49,334 nt of DNA from SURF-21 sp964529285 (GTDB taxonomy: Bacteria; Actinomycetota; Geothermincolia; Geothermincolales; RBG-13-55-18): assembly GCA_964529285.1 (NCBI GenBank), contig CAZGWK010000024.1, positions 1 through 49,334 on the forward strand, given 5' to 3'. This document shows positions 49,299 to 49,334 of the stretch, one piece after another. Position 1 is the first letter of the stretch. The number at the start of each line of letters is the position of its first letter. Position numbers and translations under genes: made by a program. The notes beneath the pieces are model-generated. The model ran no database searches. It was not told the origin of the DNA and saw nothing but the letters and a program-made list of their open reading frames with translations.

Positions 49299-49334
49299 CC
49301 GCTACGATGGCAATAGTGATCCAATAAAACAATG

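Overview
The window looks like chromosome of a high-GC, probably anaerobic, uncultured actinobacterial lineage (Geothermincolia/Aquicultoria-like is my best guess). The evidence is the gene order Nif3-like / C4 zinc-ribbon coiled coil / RNase HI, which matches M. tuberculosis Rv2230c-Rv2228c. Further support comes from likely leaderless starts, many short-chain TetR/acyl-CoA dehydrogenase genes, secreted proteins with repeats ending in a PV-AER--YF motif, and strict-anaerobe chemistry (rubrerythrin, HdrD-like iron-sulfur proteins, MetV-like proteins, an ADP-forming acyl-CoA synthetase subunit). This is inference from gene content; no 16S gene is present.

Layout. 1-95: last 30 codons of a repeat protein. 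95-228: a 134-bp inverted-repeat element. 292-8626: a glycerol-kinase-like FGGY kinase, an acyl-CoA dehydrogenase / MerR / acyl-CoA dehydrogenase operon with a clear promoter and operator, then TetR regulators and a VOC protein. 8763-11962: leaderless RNase D and a membrane zinc-ribbon protein paired with a transglutaminase-like protein. 12215-15693: dTDP-sugar genes (long RmlA, an RmlC-like protein without its active-site His, RmlB) plus a DPM1-like glycosyltransferase. 15877-19400: two GYD-domain paralogues flanking an HdrD-like iron-sulfur protein, followed by a histone-deacetylase-fold protein. 19415-21677: a NodB polysaccharide deacetylase with four surface repeats and a small coiled-coil protein.

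21914-27517, all on the minus strand: rubrerythrin, TusA, a zinc-ribbon protein, IscU, a cysteine desulfurase lacking its PLP lysine, a DUF255 thioredoxin-like protein, a 47-aa Cys protein behind an FNR-type box, and a Crp/Fnr regulator. 27719-29482: a Kef-type antiporter and a CBS protein. 29501-29607: a second inverted-repeat element with a promoter-like core. 29625-34306: acyl-CoA synthetase alpha subunit, HdrD-like protein and two tandem MetV-like proteins. 34534-37682: an operon of a His/Glu-rich membrane protein, ABC ATPase, permease and TPR protein. 37874: tRNA-Val(UAC), with a CmoM-like methyltransferase next to it. 39125-44604: a metallophosphoesterase and a histidine kinase / HD-GYP / response regulator group. 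44780-49269: Nif3, COG1579, RNase HI, a YdjM-like membrane protein, a histidine phosphatase and a HAD phosphatase whose end runs into a direct-repeat element.

How the parts fit. The first third suggests acyl-CoA oxidation under MerR/TetR control. The middle combines sulfur trafficking, oxidative-stress and redox-sensor genes. The 29.6-34.3 kb block and the 15.9-19.4 kb block both pair HdrD-like electron-transfer proteins with poorly known partners and are the best candidates for undescribed systems. No CRISPR array, rRNA, phage or intact transposase gene was seen. Gaps of roughly 200-300 bp at 16162-16460, 33297-33574, 37987-38233 and 34307-34533 show no gene that I can support.
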